Below are positions 33,401-41,586 of a DNA stretch of 64,000 nucleotides, one piece after another. Within the stretch, counting starts at the first letter, position 1; every line of letters begins with the position of its first letter. Where the stretch lies: contig CAYNPY010000001.1 of NCBI GenBank assembly GCA_964399195.1, positions 40,934-104,933 on the forward strand. The letters are read 5' to 3'. A program made the position numbers and the translations under genes. Source of the stretch: CAINDZ01 sp964399195 (GTDB lineage Bacteria > Krumholzibacteriota > Krumholzibacteriia > LZORAL124-64-63). The notes beneath the pieces are model-generated. The model was not told the DNA's origin. It worked only from the letters and a program-made list of their open reading frames with translations, and searched no databases.

Positions 33401-35266
33401 GCCGAACTGCAGGCCATCGTGGCGGTGCCGGTCGCGCTCGGCGACGGACGGGCGACAGGCCGGCCGCAGGACCAGGACCAACCCGGGGCGGCGGCGCCGG
33501 GTGGCGGCGGGGTCGCCGGCCCCGGCGCGCAGGTCATGGACGCCGGGGACTGGAACGCGGCTGGCGTCGATGCCGGCGCCGCCGGCGCGTTCGGCCACGG
33601 CGGCGTCGTCAACGATGGCATGCTGCTGTACCGGCAGCGCCTGGACAGCGACCTCGTCTCGGGGCTGGCCGGCATCCTGCGCGGCGAGGTCACCGTCAGC
33701 GTCGACGGGTCGCCCGTGCTGGCCAGCCATCCGGAGGGCCTGTTCGAGGGTCGGCGTCCCCCCCTGCTGGACCCGGGGCTGATGGCCACCCTGTTCGACC
33801 ACCCGCTGGGCGCGGGGCTGGCCTCGCCGCCCGGCCGCCCGTTCGCCTGCGACGCGGCCCAGCCCCTGCCGGCGTTCAGCCGCGGCGCGGACGGCGGCCT
33901 GGTCCGGCGGCTGGCGCCGGCCGCGCTGGCCGTCTCGTTCCCCGGGCGCGAGCGCGAGTTCGCCGCGCAGCGGCGCGCCAACATCCTGTTCCTGGCCGGA
34001 CTGGCGAACCTGATCCTGCTGACCGCGCTGCTGCTGGCGCTGCTGATGTCATGGCGCCTGTTCCGGCCGCTGCGGGTGCTGATGGGCGCCACGCAGTCGC
34101 TGGCGCGCGGGGACTTCGCGGCGCCGCTGCCGCCGGCGGGGCACGACGAGGTGGGCAGCCTGGCCGGCGCGTTCGGCGCGATGCGCGCGCAGCTGCAGGT
34201 CGCGCAGGCGGACCTGGCCGCCCGCGAGCGGTTCCTCGCCACGGTGCTCGAGCGCGTGACCGTCGGCGTGGCGGTCGCGACGCCCGGCGGCGAACTGGTG
34301 GTGGCCAACCCCGCCGGTCGCGCGATCCTGGCGCGCTTCTGGCCCGCCCTGACGCCGGAGCGCGCCGTGCAGCGCCTGCTCAGCGGACTGCAGGAAGCCG
34401 CGGCAGCGGCCGGGACGGCCGGCCCCGGCGGCGCTGCGGCGGCGGAGCTGACCGGCGAAGGGGGCCGCCTGACGCTTCGCGGCGCGCTGGCCCCGCTGGA
34501 CGAGGCCGCGCCGGCGGGCGACCGCATGCTGGTCTTCGAGGACGTCAGTGAATTCCTGGCCACCAAGAAGCTCGCGCTCAACGCCGAACTGGCGCGACAG
34601 GTCGCGCACGAGATCAAGAATCCGCTGACGCCGATCCAGCTCTCGGTGCAGCTGCTGGGGCAGGCGTGGCGGGACCGCCACCCGCAGCTGGAACGGATCG
34701 TCCCGGACACGGTTGCACGGGTTCTCGAGCAGGTGGACCTGCTCAGGCGCATCGCCTCGGAGTTCAGCCTGCTCGGCCGGCCGGACGACCTTCCGCTGAC
34801 GCCGGTGGAACTGCCGCGCCTGGTCGAGCGGATCGGCGCCGCCTATGGATCCGGCGGTCAGACCGGCGGTGATGGACTGCAGGTCGCGGTGGCGCCGGCG
34901 CCGGGATTGCCGGCGGTGCTCGCGCACGAGGAGTCGCTGCTGAAGATCCTGGGCAATCTGGCGCAGAACTCGCTGGACGCCGCGCGTCCGGGGACGCCGG
35001 CGCGCGTCGAGGTGTCGTGGACCTGCGCCGACGGGCGCGTGCGGCTGAACTGGCGCGACAACGGGACGGGGCTTCCGGCGGACGTGGCTGATCGCCTGTT
35101 CGAGCCGTATTTTTCCACGAAGAGCAGGGGCACCGGACTGGGGCTGGCGATCTGCCGCAGCCTGGCCGAGCGCATGGGCGGCGGCCTGTCGCTGGCCGAT
35201 CGCGCGGACGGACCGGGCGCCGAGGCGGTGCTGGATCTGGCGGCGGCGACCGCAGCGGGGACGTGA
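30425..35266 (+). CDS. Very large NtrY-like membrane sensor histidine kinase
   Basis: A 1613-residue kinase, about twice a usual NtrY. The N-terminal ~560 residues contain about ten hydrophobic segments with an inserted soluble patch (~105-270). A periplasmic domain (~570-830) follows, then two TM segments near 835-885, a second sensor region (~890-1185, with a Gly/Ala low-complexity linker), a TM segment near ~1190-1215, then HAMP (RPLRVLMGATQSLARGD), PAS-like, HisKA with QVAHEIKNPLTPIQLS (H1395) and HATPase (NLAQNSLDA, DNGTGLP, GTGLGLAI). The H-box sequence is that of NtrY. The start GTG 30425 has GGGAGG 6 bases before. No NtrX-type regulator lies next to it. The signal sensed is unknown. 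Confidence 0.85.
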   Translation: MTWSRSRAFAVAGGLGLAAEGVLLLLIARDGNAPPPAVRWGFATAAAVVAFAVVARAAVASPAPAPEARRPRPGPWAAAAAQVILALGLAVGVGALGLSMPRPAARPPAAAATAAAERYAQLLSQLAAAGAEVARDVDTAAASGGGALFRALAPWPERWRRATGPESLPLAVGVWRDGQRIAWTGDLAPLPEPEPAADGAGPALADYRGTWRLRRALRTPAGDLLELQLALPGDGRSWLGAVAEIAPGSARPTAGAGVVEHDGQDAAPEVRFRAATEAPRPEAWSRARLLSALLLGWVAALLSAAWRLGRADALLPALWLGRAFLAAADLRQAVVASFPGIEYPTAPAAWASLIDPAYFATPVAAGWFASTADALLTAALLAATAWRLGARGLPPEAGGRPVPLRPLRGLAAAAAAGAVAGFLLPAWRSLAMLVAENANARLIGPGVSVSFLTFWGLHVTLLLVALSSLGVLALAASRVRRAGGSRTRTREMSELGIALGALLLAAGLGLGRGPVELAASAGMLAIVWIGEALAQRRPALRRAAWPVLLLLAVAWNYAALREVHERAGRSWVDQRLRGLTETDAGWMRYLVQTALVEMQLADQSAGGASVPGMWRDEPAWRLYRDSALADLGYPCLVEILGADERSLSLFATGFLRDFRYETLGRTEWVTADGAAAGPDDAIVFQSETRLYGGGQEEVLVAEAPRRLGRGWLRLEAPLRSWRLSTLAVTDGARGAPADDRYLPRLEVDRPVLTLLADDGGWLGSGPEGFPGAENDALVAQLRDGRRQWAVLRVGGAGWLCRWMPLGPAAARTAGEGFVVGLRQATAGEILLDVSRLLLADALLLAVLAVVMRLVSRRRRAARPTGFQEKFLAGYLVLGLLLLLVVGLSVDRVGYQRVREEARQQAREGLAMALQQLGGVLADEARALVASGRLDAALAAAELPPDADLRRVLLLRDDGTVVFDGSGQLPGQRDAAALLGAVRAAPLALAVEGAELQAIVAVPVALGDGRATGRPQDQDQPGAAAPGGGGVAGPGAQVMDAGDWNAAGVDAGAAGAFGHGGVVNDGMLLYRQRLDSDLVSGLAGILRGEVTVSVDGSPVLASHPEGLFEGRRPPLLDPGLMATLFDHPLGAGLASPPGRPFACDAAQPLPAFSRGADGGLVRRLAPAALAVSFPGREREFAAQRRANILFLAGLANLILLTALLLALLMSWRLFRPLRVLMGATQSLARGDFAAPLPPAGHDEVGSLAGAFGAMRAQLQVAQADLAARERFLATVLERVTVGVAVATPGGELVVANPAGRAILARFWPALTPERAVQRLLSGLQEAAAAAGTAGPGGAAAAELTGEGGRLTLRGALAPLDEAAPAGDRMLVFEDVSEFLATKKLALNAELARQVAHEIKNPLTPIQLSVQLLGQAWRDRHPQLERIVPDTVARVLEQVDLLRRIASEFSLLGRPDDLPLTPVELPRLVERIGAAYGSGGQTGGDGLQVAVAPAPGLPAVLAHEESLLKILGNLAQNSLDAARPGTPARVEVSWTCADGRVRLNWRDNGTGLPADVADRLFEPYFSTKSRGTGLGLAICRSLAERMGGGLSLADRADGPGAEAVLDLAAATAAGT

Positions 35267-35286
35267 ACATGGCAGGGAGCGGACCG

Positions 35287-35976
35287 ATGGCTTCGCGCGG
35301 ACGGTGGACGGCGGCGGCGCTGGCCGCGCTGGCCGCGCTGGCGCACGCCGCGGAGGCGCCGGCCGCACCGGTCGAGCCGCCGGGACTGGTGCAGGTGGCG
35401 CGGCTGCAGTACGGCGGCGGCGGCGACTGGTACTGCAACCCCACGAGCCTGCCCAACTGGCTGGCTCAGTTCGAGGCGCGCACCGGCATTCCCGCCGCGC
35501 GGCGCGAGGCGATCGTGACGCTGGACAGCGAGGACCTGCACCGGTACCCGCTGCTGTACCTGTCGGGGCACGGGCGGATCGCGCTGGAGCCGCGCGAGCT
35601 GGCGGCGCTGCGCCGCTACCTGGACGCCGGCGGCTTCCTGTGGGCGGACGACAACTACGGACTGGATGCGTCGTTCCGGGCGATGATGGCGGAATTGTAC
35701 CCCGACCAGCCGCTCGAGCCGCTCGGCGGCGACCACCCGCTGTACCGCTGCTACTACGAACTGCCCGGCCTGCCCAAGATCCACGAGCACGACGGCGACC
35801 CGGCCCAGGGCTTCGGTGTCTTCCGGGGCGGCAGGCTGGTCGTGTACTACACGTGGTCGGCCGACATCGGCGACGGCCTCGAGGACGCCGAGGTTCACGG
35901 CGATCCCGCCGAAACGCGTGAGGCCGCCGCGCGCATGGCGGTCAACGTGCTGACCTGGGCCCTGACGCAACCCTGA
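35287..35976 (+). CDS. DUF4159 exported protein
   Basis: A 229-residue protein with a signal peptide (TAAALAALAALAHAAEA). The body has RLQYGGGGDWYCNPTSLPNW, then a class I glutamine-amidotransferase-like core with PLLYLSGHGRIAL, LRRYLDAGGFLWADDNYGLDASFRAMM and PLGGDHPLYRCYY, all marks of DUF4159. The usual catalytic Cys of amidotransferases is not obvious. ATG 35287 has AGGGAG 8 bases upstream; GTG 35263, in a GTGA overlap with the kinase stop, or ATG 35269 are alternatives. DUF4159 proteins typically occur with MoxR/DUF58/DUF4175 genes in envelope-related operons, as here. Confidence 0.83.
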   Translation: MASRGRWTAAALAALAALAHAAEAPAAPVEPPGLVQVARLQYGGGGDWYCNPTSLPNWLAQFEARTGIPAARREAIVTLDSEDLHRYPLLYLSGHGRIALEPRELAALRRYLDAGGFLWADDNYGLDASFRAMMAELYPDQPLEPLGGDHPLYRCYYELPGLPKIHEHDGDPAQGFGVFRGGRLVVYYTWSADIGDGLEDAEVHGDPAETREAAARMAVNVLTWALTQP

Positions 35977-35989
35977 ACGGCGGACGCGG

Positions 35990-38900
35990 ATGAGCGAACG
36001 GCCGGCCATCGCCGAACTCGAACGCCTGCGGCGCGGCGCGCGCCGGCGCGCGGTGGCCGGAGGCCTGCTCGCCTGGACCGTGCTGGCGCTGCCCTGGACC
36101 GCACTCGCGGTGATCCTGGCCGGGAGCGCAGTCCTGCGCGGCGGCGGCCTGGCCGCACTCCTCAGCGCCCTGTGGCTGGCCGGGCTGGACGCGGCCGGAT
36201 GGCGGTGGATCTGGCGCCCGTGGCGCCGCGACCGCGACCGCGCGGGCTTCGCGCGCCGCCTGGACGCGGGGCGGAGCCTGGGCAATCTGGTGGTGGCGAT
36301 GGAGGAGGCCGCGCGGAGGCCCGAGCGCTGGCCGGCCGCCGACGCCGTCGCCCGGGAACTGGCGCTGCGCCTGGAGGCGGCGGCGCGCGCGGCGCTGGCG
36401 GGCGTGACGCCCGCCGAACTGGTCCCCCTTCGCCGGCTGCGCGCCGGCCTGGCCGGCCTGGCGGCCGGCGGCGCCGTGGCCGCCGCGCTGGTCTTCACCG
36501 ATCCGGCCGCGGCGGCGCGGGGCGCGGCCCGGCTGCTGGCGCCGCTGCGCGACGACACCGCGCCCGAACCCGCGCTCGTCGCCGAGCCCGGAGCCGCCTG
36601 GGTCGCGGCCGGCGGCGCCGTCGAACTCGGCGCGCTCGACCACGCCCCGCAACCGGCGGCGACCGTGCTGGAAGTCCGCTTCGGCGACGCGGCCTGGACG
36701 CGGCTGGCGGCCGCGTCGGCTCCGCTCGAGGCGCCGCTCGAGGCGGCGGCCGATCCGGGCCCGCGGCGCCGCTGGCGGGCGACGGTGCAGGACGTGCGCG
36801 AGGACTTCGCCTGGCGGTTCCGCCGCGGCGCCGTCGTCACGCAGACCCGGCGCGTCGAGGTGCGCCAGCCGCCGCTGCTGACGAGACTCGCCGCCGTCGT
36901 GCAGCCGCCGCGCTACACCGGCCTGCCGCAGCAGGAGGTCGAACGCCTGCCGACGCTGACCGAGGTGCCTGCCGGCAGTCGCGTGCTGCTGCGCGGGGTG
37001 GCGAGCCGGGAACTGGCAGCCGGCTGGCTGGACCGCGCGGACCAGGACAGCGTGGCCCTGTCGGTCTCGGGGAACACGGTCGAGGCGGCGTTGACGGTCG
37101 AGCGCGGCGGTTCCTTCGCGGTGCGCCTGCGCGACCGCGACGGCCTGGAGTCGCGCGATCCCCTGCGCTACCGGCTGGCGGTGCTCGCGGACCAGCCCCC
37201 GGCGGCCTCGCTGGCGCGGCCGGACGACGACGGACTGCTGCCGCTGGACGGCCGCTTCACGCTGCGGGTCGAGGCGGCCGACGACTACGGGTTGCGCGAC
37301 GTGCGTCTGCTGGCCGTCGTCGGCGGCGACGAGCCGGCGGCGGGCGCCGGGCCGGGCATCGCCGTGGGTCCGGGGACGCCCGAGGGCGCGCGCGAACTGG
37401 TCACGCCCGCCGGCACCCTGCGCGTGCGCGCGCTGCCGGCCGAGGGCCACGCGCCGCCCCTGAGCGCATCGCTGTTGCTGGAGGTCGAGGCCGGCGGGCT
37501 CGACCTGCTCCCGGGCGACGCGTTGGGGCTGGTCGTCGAGGCCCGCGACAACCGCGAGCCGGGCGCGGGCCAGGTCACGCGCACCGGCGTGTTGCGCCTG
37601 GTCCTGCCGGCGGCCGCCGAGGTGCTGGCCGCGCAGGCCGAGGCGGCGGAAGCCAGCCGCGGCGAATTGGCGGAGGCGCGCCGCCAGGGTCGTCGGCTGG
37701 AAGCGGACCTTGATCGACTGGCGCGCGAGCTGCTGAAGAACCCCGTGCCGGACTGGGCCCGCCGGCAGGAACTCGAGGCGGCGCTCGAACGCCAGCGTCA
37801 GCTCCAGGAGGAACTGGCGCGCGTCGCGGCCGAGCTGCAGGAGCAGATGGAACGGCTGGCCAGCGGGCAGCTCACCTCCGACCGCCAGCTCGAGCGCGCG
37901 GCTGAACTGGCCGAATTGCTGGCGCAGCCGCAGGGCCAGGAACTGGCGTCGCTGCTCGAGAAGCTCACGCAGGAGGGGTCGTCCATCCGGCCCGAGGAGG
38001 TAGGGCCCGCCCTCGAGCAGGTGACGCAGGAGCAGAAGGATCTGGCGCGCCGCCTGGACGCGGCGCTGGCGCTCACCCGCCGGATGGCCGACGAGCAGCG
38101 CCTGGAGGGGTTGTCCTCGCTGCTGGAGGACCTGATGCGCCGGCAGCAGGAGCTGGCGGACCTGAGCGAGAGCCTCGCGGAGCGGCAGCCGCAGCTGGGC
38201 GCCTCCGGCGACCGCGCCGAACAACCGGATGCCGCCGAGTTGGCGCGGCGTCAGGAGGCGCTGGCCGCCGAACTGGAGCAGTTGCAGCAGAAGCTGGAGG
38301 AAGCGCTGGCGGCCGCGGAACAGTCGCGCGGCGAAGAGGGCGACCGGGAAGAGGGGGGCCGGGATGACGCCGGCGAGCGCGCGGAGGGCGGGGAACAGAC
38401 GGATTCCGGCGACGACGCGGGCAAGAGCGCCGCGGAAGATGCCCTGCGCGAGGCGCTGGAGAAGCTGAAGCAGCAGCAGGCCTCCGGCAGCATGGGGAAG
38501 GCTTCGCAGATGCTGCAGCAGATGGATCCGCAGCAGGCGGCGCAGCTGCAGCAGCAGGCGCTGCGCGATCTCGGCTCGCTCTACAGCGTGCTGCTGGCCT
38601 CGCAGCAGGCGATGCAGTCGGCCCTGAAGATGGAGCAGGTCTCCTCGCTGCGGGGGCTGGCCGCCGACCTGCTCGCGCTGTCGCGCCGGCAGGAGGAGCT
38701 GGGCGCGCGCATCCCGCCGCAGCTGCAGGACGTCCGCAACCTCGAGCTCACCCGCCAGCAGCACCGCCTGCAGAAGGCGACCCTCGGCGCGCGCGACCGG
38801 CTGGCGGAACTGCTCGAAGAGGCGCCCAACCGCATCCTCAAGCTGCTGGCGAAGGTCGACGCGCTGGTGGAGTCGATGGGCGGCTCGGTGCGCGCGCTGG

Positions 38901-39598
38901 AGGAAGGCCGCGCCGCGGCGGCGCGGCAGGAGGCCGGACGCAGCCTGGCCGAGGCCAACCGCATCGTGATCGGACTGTTGACCGAGGCGCAGATGGCCGG
39001 CGGCGGCGGCGGCGGCGGGCAGCAGCAGTCGGCGAGCGAACAGCTGCAGGAGTTGGCGCGGCGCCAGGCTGAACTCGGCGGCGCGACCGAAGAGCTCAGG
39101 CGCCTGCTGGCGGACCGCGGAATCAGCCAGGAACTGCGCTCGCGCATGCAGCGCCTCGGGCAGGAGCAGTCGCAGTTGGGCCGCGACCTCGGGCAGGTCG
39201 CCGAGGAGGAGCGGGGCCGGCCGGCGGAGCAGGGCGGGCGGCTGCTCGGCGACATGGCCGAACTGGGCCGGCAGATGGAACGGCTGGGCGAGGATCTCGG
39301 CGGCGGCCTGGTCGACCAGGAGACGCTCCTGCGGCAGGACCGGTTCCTGGGGCGCCTGCTCGACGCGCGCAACGCCCTGCGCCAGCGCGATTACAGCACG
39401 CGCCGCGAGAGCCGCGCCGCCGCGCGGCTGTTCGGCCCGCAGGGCGGCGGCCGCGCGGAGGACCAGCGGGGCGACGGCACAGCCGGCCGGCCGCGGCTGC
39501 AGCGGCTGGAGGACGCGCCGCTCGAGTACCGCGACCTGGTGCGGCGCTACTTCGCGGCCATCGACTCGCTGCGCCGGCGGCCGGAGGTGCTGCCGTGA
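35990..39598 (+). CDS. DUF4175 family large coiled-coil membrane protein
   Basis: A 1202-residue protein. Two TM segments lie at ~25-65 and one at ~150-170, followed by an exported Ig-like region (~200-540, RVEVRQPPLLTRLAAVVQPPRYTG, typical of DUF4175). From ~540 to 1150 it is almost continuous coiled coil, rich in Glu, Gln, Arg and Leu, broken by a Gly-rich patch at ~1004-1010. The Q/E heptads may form a long rod. No enzymatic motif seen. DUF4175 proteins of this size are known in Bacteroidetes and Gemmatimonadetes relatives and usually accompany DUF4159; function unknown. Its stop overlaps the next start. Confidence 0.82.
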   Translation: MSERPAIAELERLRRGARRRAVAGGLLAWTVLALPWTALAVILAGSAVLRGGGLAALLSALWLAGLDAAGWRWIWRPWRRDRDRAGFARRLDAGRSLGNLVVAMEEAARRPERWPAADAVARELALRLEAAARAALAGVTPAELVPLRRLRAGLAGLAAGGAVAAALVFTDPAAAARGAARLLAPLRDDTAPEPALVAEPGAAWVAAGGAVELGALDHAPQPAATVLEVRFGDAAWTRLAAASAPLEAPLEAAADPGPRRRWRATVQDVREDFAWRFRRGAVVTQTRRVEVRQPPLLTRLAAVVQPPRYTGLPQQEVERLPTLTEVPAGSRVLLRGVASRELAAGWLDRADQDSVALSVSGNTVEAALTVERGGSFAVRLRDRDGLESRDPLRYRLAVLADQPPAASLARPDDDGLLPLDGRFTLRVEAADDYGLRDVRLLAVVGGDEPAAGAGPGIAVGPGTPEGARELVTPAGTLRVRALPAEGHAPPLSASLLLEVEAGGLDLLPGDALGLVVEARDNREPGAGQVTRTGVLRLVLPAAAEVLAAQAEAAEASRGELAEARRQGRRLEADLDRLARELLKNPVPDWARRQELEAALERQRQLQEELARVAAELQEQMERLASGQLTSDRQLERAAELAELLAQPQGQELASLLEKLTQEGSSIRPEEVGPALEQVTQEQKDLARRLDAALALTRRMADEQRLEGLSSLLEDLMRRQQELADLSESLAERQPQLGASGDRAEQPDAAELARRQEALAAELEQLQQKLEEALAAAEQSRGEEGDREEGGRDDAGERAEGGEQTDSGDDAGKSAAEDALREALEKLKQQQASGSMGKASQMLQQMDPQQAAQLQQQALRDLGSLYSVLLASQQAMQSALKMEQVSSLRGLAADLLALSRRQEELGARIPPQLQDVRNLELTRQQHRLQKATLGARDRLAELLEEAPNRILKLLAKVDALVESMGGSVRALEEGRAAAARQEAGRSLAEANRIVIGLLTEAQMAGGGGGGGQQQSASEQLQELARRQAELGGATEELRRLLADRGISQELRSRMQRLGQEQSQLGRDLGQVAEEERGRPAEQGGRLLGDMAELGRQMERLGEDLGGGLVDQETLLRQDRFLGRLLDARNALRQRDYSTRRESRAAARLFGPQGGGRAEDQRGDGTAGRPRLQRLEDAPLEYRDLVRRYFAAIDSLRRRPEVLP

Positions 39599-41586
39599 CG
39601 ATGCGCGCGACGATGGTCCTGGCCGCGGTCCTGGCGCTGGCGATCGCCGGACCGGCCCCGGCGCAGGACGGCGGGCGCGATCCGCGCCAGCCCGCACTGC
39701 CCGAGGTGCCCGGGTTTCCCGGCGTGCGCCCGGACCGGCCCCTGTCGCCGGGCGGCCTCGACATCCTGGAGATGCGGCGGCGCCTGACGGAACTGGACCG
39801 GCTGCTGATGCTCGGCAGCGCTCCGCGCGCGGCGGCGCTGCTGGAGGAGCTGGCCCAGCACTCGGCGCTGGCGCACGAGCTGGTGCCGCGGCGCATCGAG
39901 CTGGAGCAGCTGCGCGGGGACCACGACGCGGCGGCGCGGCTGTGCCGCGAAGCCGTGGTGAGGCAGCCGCGCAACCCGGCGCTGTGGCGCGAGCTGGCGT
40001 CCTCGCTGCTGGCGCTGGACCGGCCGGACTCGGCCCGCCTGGCGCTCGACCGGTTCCTGGAGCACAGCCCCACCCTGCGCAGCTCCGGCCTGGTCGCCGT
40101 GGAGATGGTGCGCGCGGCGGGGCGGCCGGCGGCGGCGCTCGCGCTGATCGATTCGCTGCGCGGCGTGCTGGACGAGCCCCGTTACCAGGGACTCGAGCGG
40201 GCGACGACGCTGCTGGCCCTCGGGCGCGAGCGCGAGGCGGCCGACGAGGCCCACGCCGAACTCCTCACCGGGCCCTACAACCTGCCGCTGCTGCGCACGG
40301 CGCTGCTGGACGGCCCCTATGCGGACGGGACCCGCGAGGACTTCGACGCGCGCCTGCTGGAACTCGCGCGGGAACCCGGCGGGTCGCCGTCGGCGCTGGT
40401 GCTGGCGGCGAACCTGCAGGTGGCGCGGGGGCGGGCGGCCGCGGCGCTGGAACTGGCCCTGCCGCTGGCCGCGCGGCCGGACGGCGCGCTGCTGCTGCTC
40501 CAGAACGCGCTGGTCCTGCTGCGCGAGCGCTCGCAGGACGACCCGGCGGCGTCGGCCGGGCCGCACGTCCAGGCGACGATCGACTACCTGCTGGGCGCGC
40601 TGGCGGAGCTGTCGGCGCCGACCAGCGGCGTGCCCACGCTGCGGGCGCGCGCGGCCGATCTCCTGGCCGAGACCTGCGAGCTGGCCCTCGGCCGTGGCCT
40701 GCTGGGCGCGGACCCGCGCGCGGCGGCCGCGCGCTTCGACGAGCTGCTGGCCCGCGTGCGGACCGTGAATCCGCAGAGCGAATTCCTCTACTCCTCGCGC
40801 ATCCGCCTGGCCGCCTACCGGCGCGATGTGCTGGGCGAGCCGCTCGAGGCGGCGCGCGGGCTCGAGCGGCTGGCGATGGACATGAACCTGCCGACCGAGG
40901 GCCTGGCGATGGTGCGGCTGACGCTGGGCGAGTGCTACCTGGCGGCCGGCGACACCGCCCGCGGCCGCCAGGTCCTGACCGCCCTCGGGCGCGACCCCGA
41001 GTTCCGGCTGGCCGGCGGTCAGGCCCACTACCACCTGGCCCGTCTGGACCTGGCCGAAGGCCACTACGCCACGGCCCGCGACCGGTTCGCCGTTATCGCC
41101 CTGGACAATCCGGCCGCGCCGTACGCCAACGACGCCCTGGACCTGGGGCTGGCGCTGGCCGAGGAGTTGGAGAACCCCGGCGGCGGCCCGACCATCCTGC
41201 AATGGTACGCGCAGGCGGTGTACGCCGACCTTACCGCGCAGCCGGCGGCTCGCCTGGCGGCCCTCGAGCGTTTCGTCCAGGAAGCGGCGGTGCGGCTGGA
41301 TCCGTCCGAGCCGCAGCACCTGCTCGAACGCGGCCGCTGGGAACTGGGCCGCGCGCTGGCGGACGCCGGACGCGGCGAAGAGGCGATCGCCACGCTCGAG
41401 GCGCTCGTGGCCGCGCACCCGGCCGGCCGCTTCCCCGGCGCCGCGCTGCAGCTGGCCGGCCGCCTCCACCTGGAGGCCGGCCGCCCCGAGCGCGCCCGCG
41501 ACGCCTGGCAGCGGCTGCTGGCGCAGTACCCGTCGTTCCTGTTCGGCGACGACGTGCGCGACGAACTCAGGAGGCTCCCGCGATGA
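39595..41586 (+). CDS. Exported TPR-repeat protein
   Basis: A 663-residue protein with a signal peptide (MVLAAVLALAIAGPAPAQ). Thereafter Ala/Leu-rich helical pairs of the TPR type run to the end, e.g. ALWRELASSLLALDRPDSARLALDRFLEHSP, LGECYLAAGDTARGRQVLTALG and HYHLARLDLAEGHYATARDRFAVIAL. About a dozen units can be suggested. GTG 39595 is chosen because GGAGG lies 7 bases before it; ATG 39601 is an alternative. It overlaps the DUF4175 stop and the next start. TPRs imply a protein-protein scaffold in the periplasm, probably serving this operon. Confidence 0.8.
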   Translation: MTMRATMVLAAVLALAIAGPAPAQDGGRDPRQPALPEVPGFPGVRPDRPLSPGGLDILEMRRRLTELDRLLMLGSAPRAAALLEELAQHSALAHELVPRRIELEQLRGDHDAAARLCREAVVRQPRNPALWRELASSLLALDRPDSARLALDRFLEHSPTLRSSGLVAVEMVRAAGRPAAALALIDSLRGVLDEPRYQGLERATTLLALGREREAADEAHAELLTGPYNLPLLRTALLDGPYADGTREDFDARLLELAREPGGSPSALVLAANLQVARGRAAAALELALPLAARPDGALLLLQNALVLLRERSQDDPAASAGPHVQATIDYLLGALAELSAPTSGVPTLRARAADLLAETCELALGRGLLGADPRAAAARFDELLARVRTVNPQSEFLYSSRIRLAAYRRDVLGEPLEAARGLERLAMDMNLPTEGLAMVRLTLGECYLAAGDTARGRQVLTALGRDPEFRLAGGQAHYHLARLDLAEGHYATARDRFAVIALDNPAAPYANDALDLGLALAEELENPGGGPTILQWYAQAVYADLTAQPAARLAALERFVQEAAVRLDPSEPQHLLERGRWELGRALADAGRGEEAIATLEALVAAHPAGRFPGAALQLAGRLHLEAGRPERARDAWQRLLAQYPSFLFGDDVRDELRRLPR

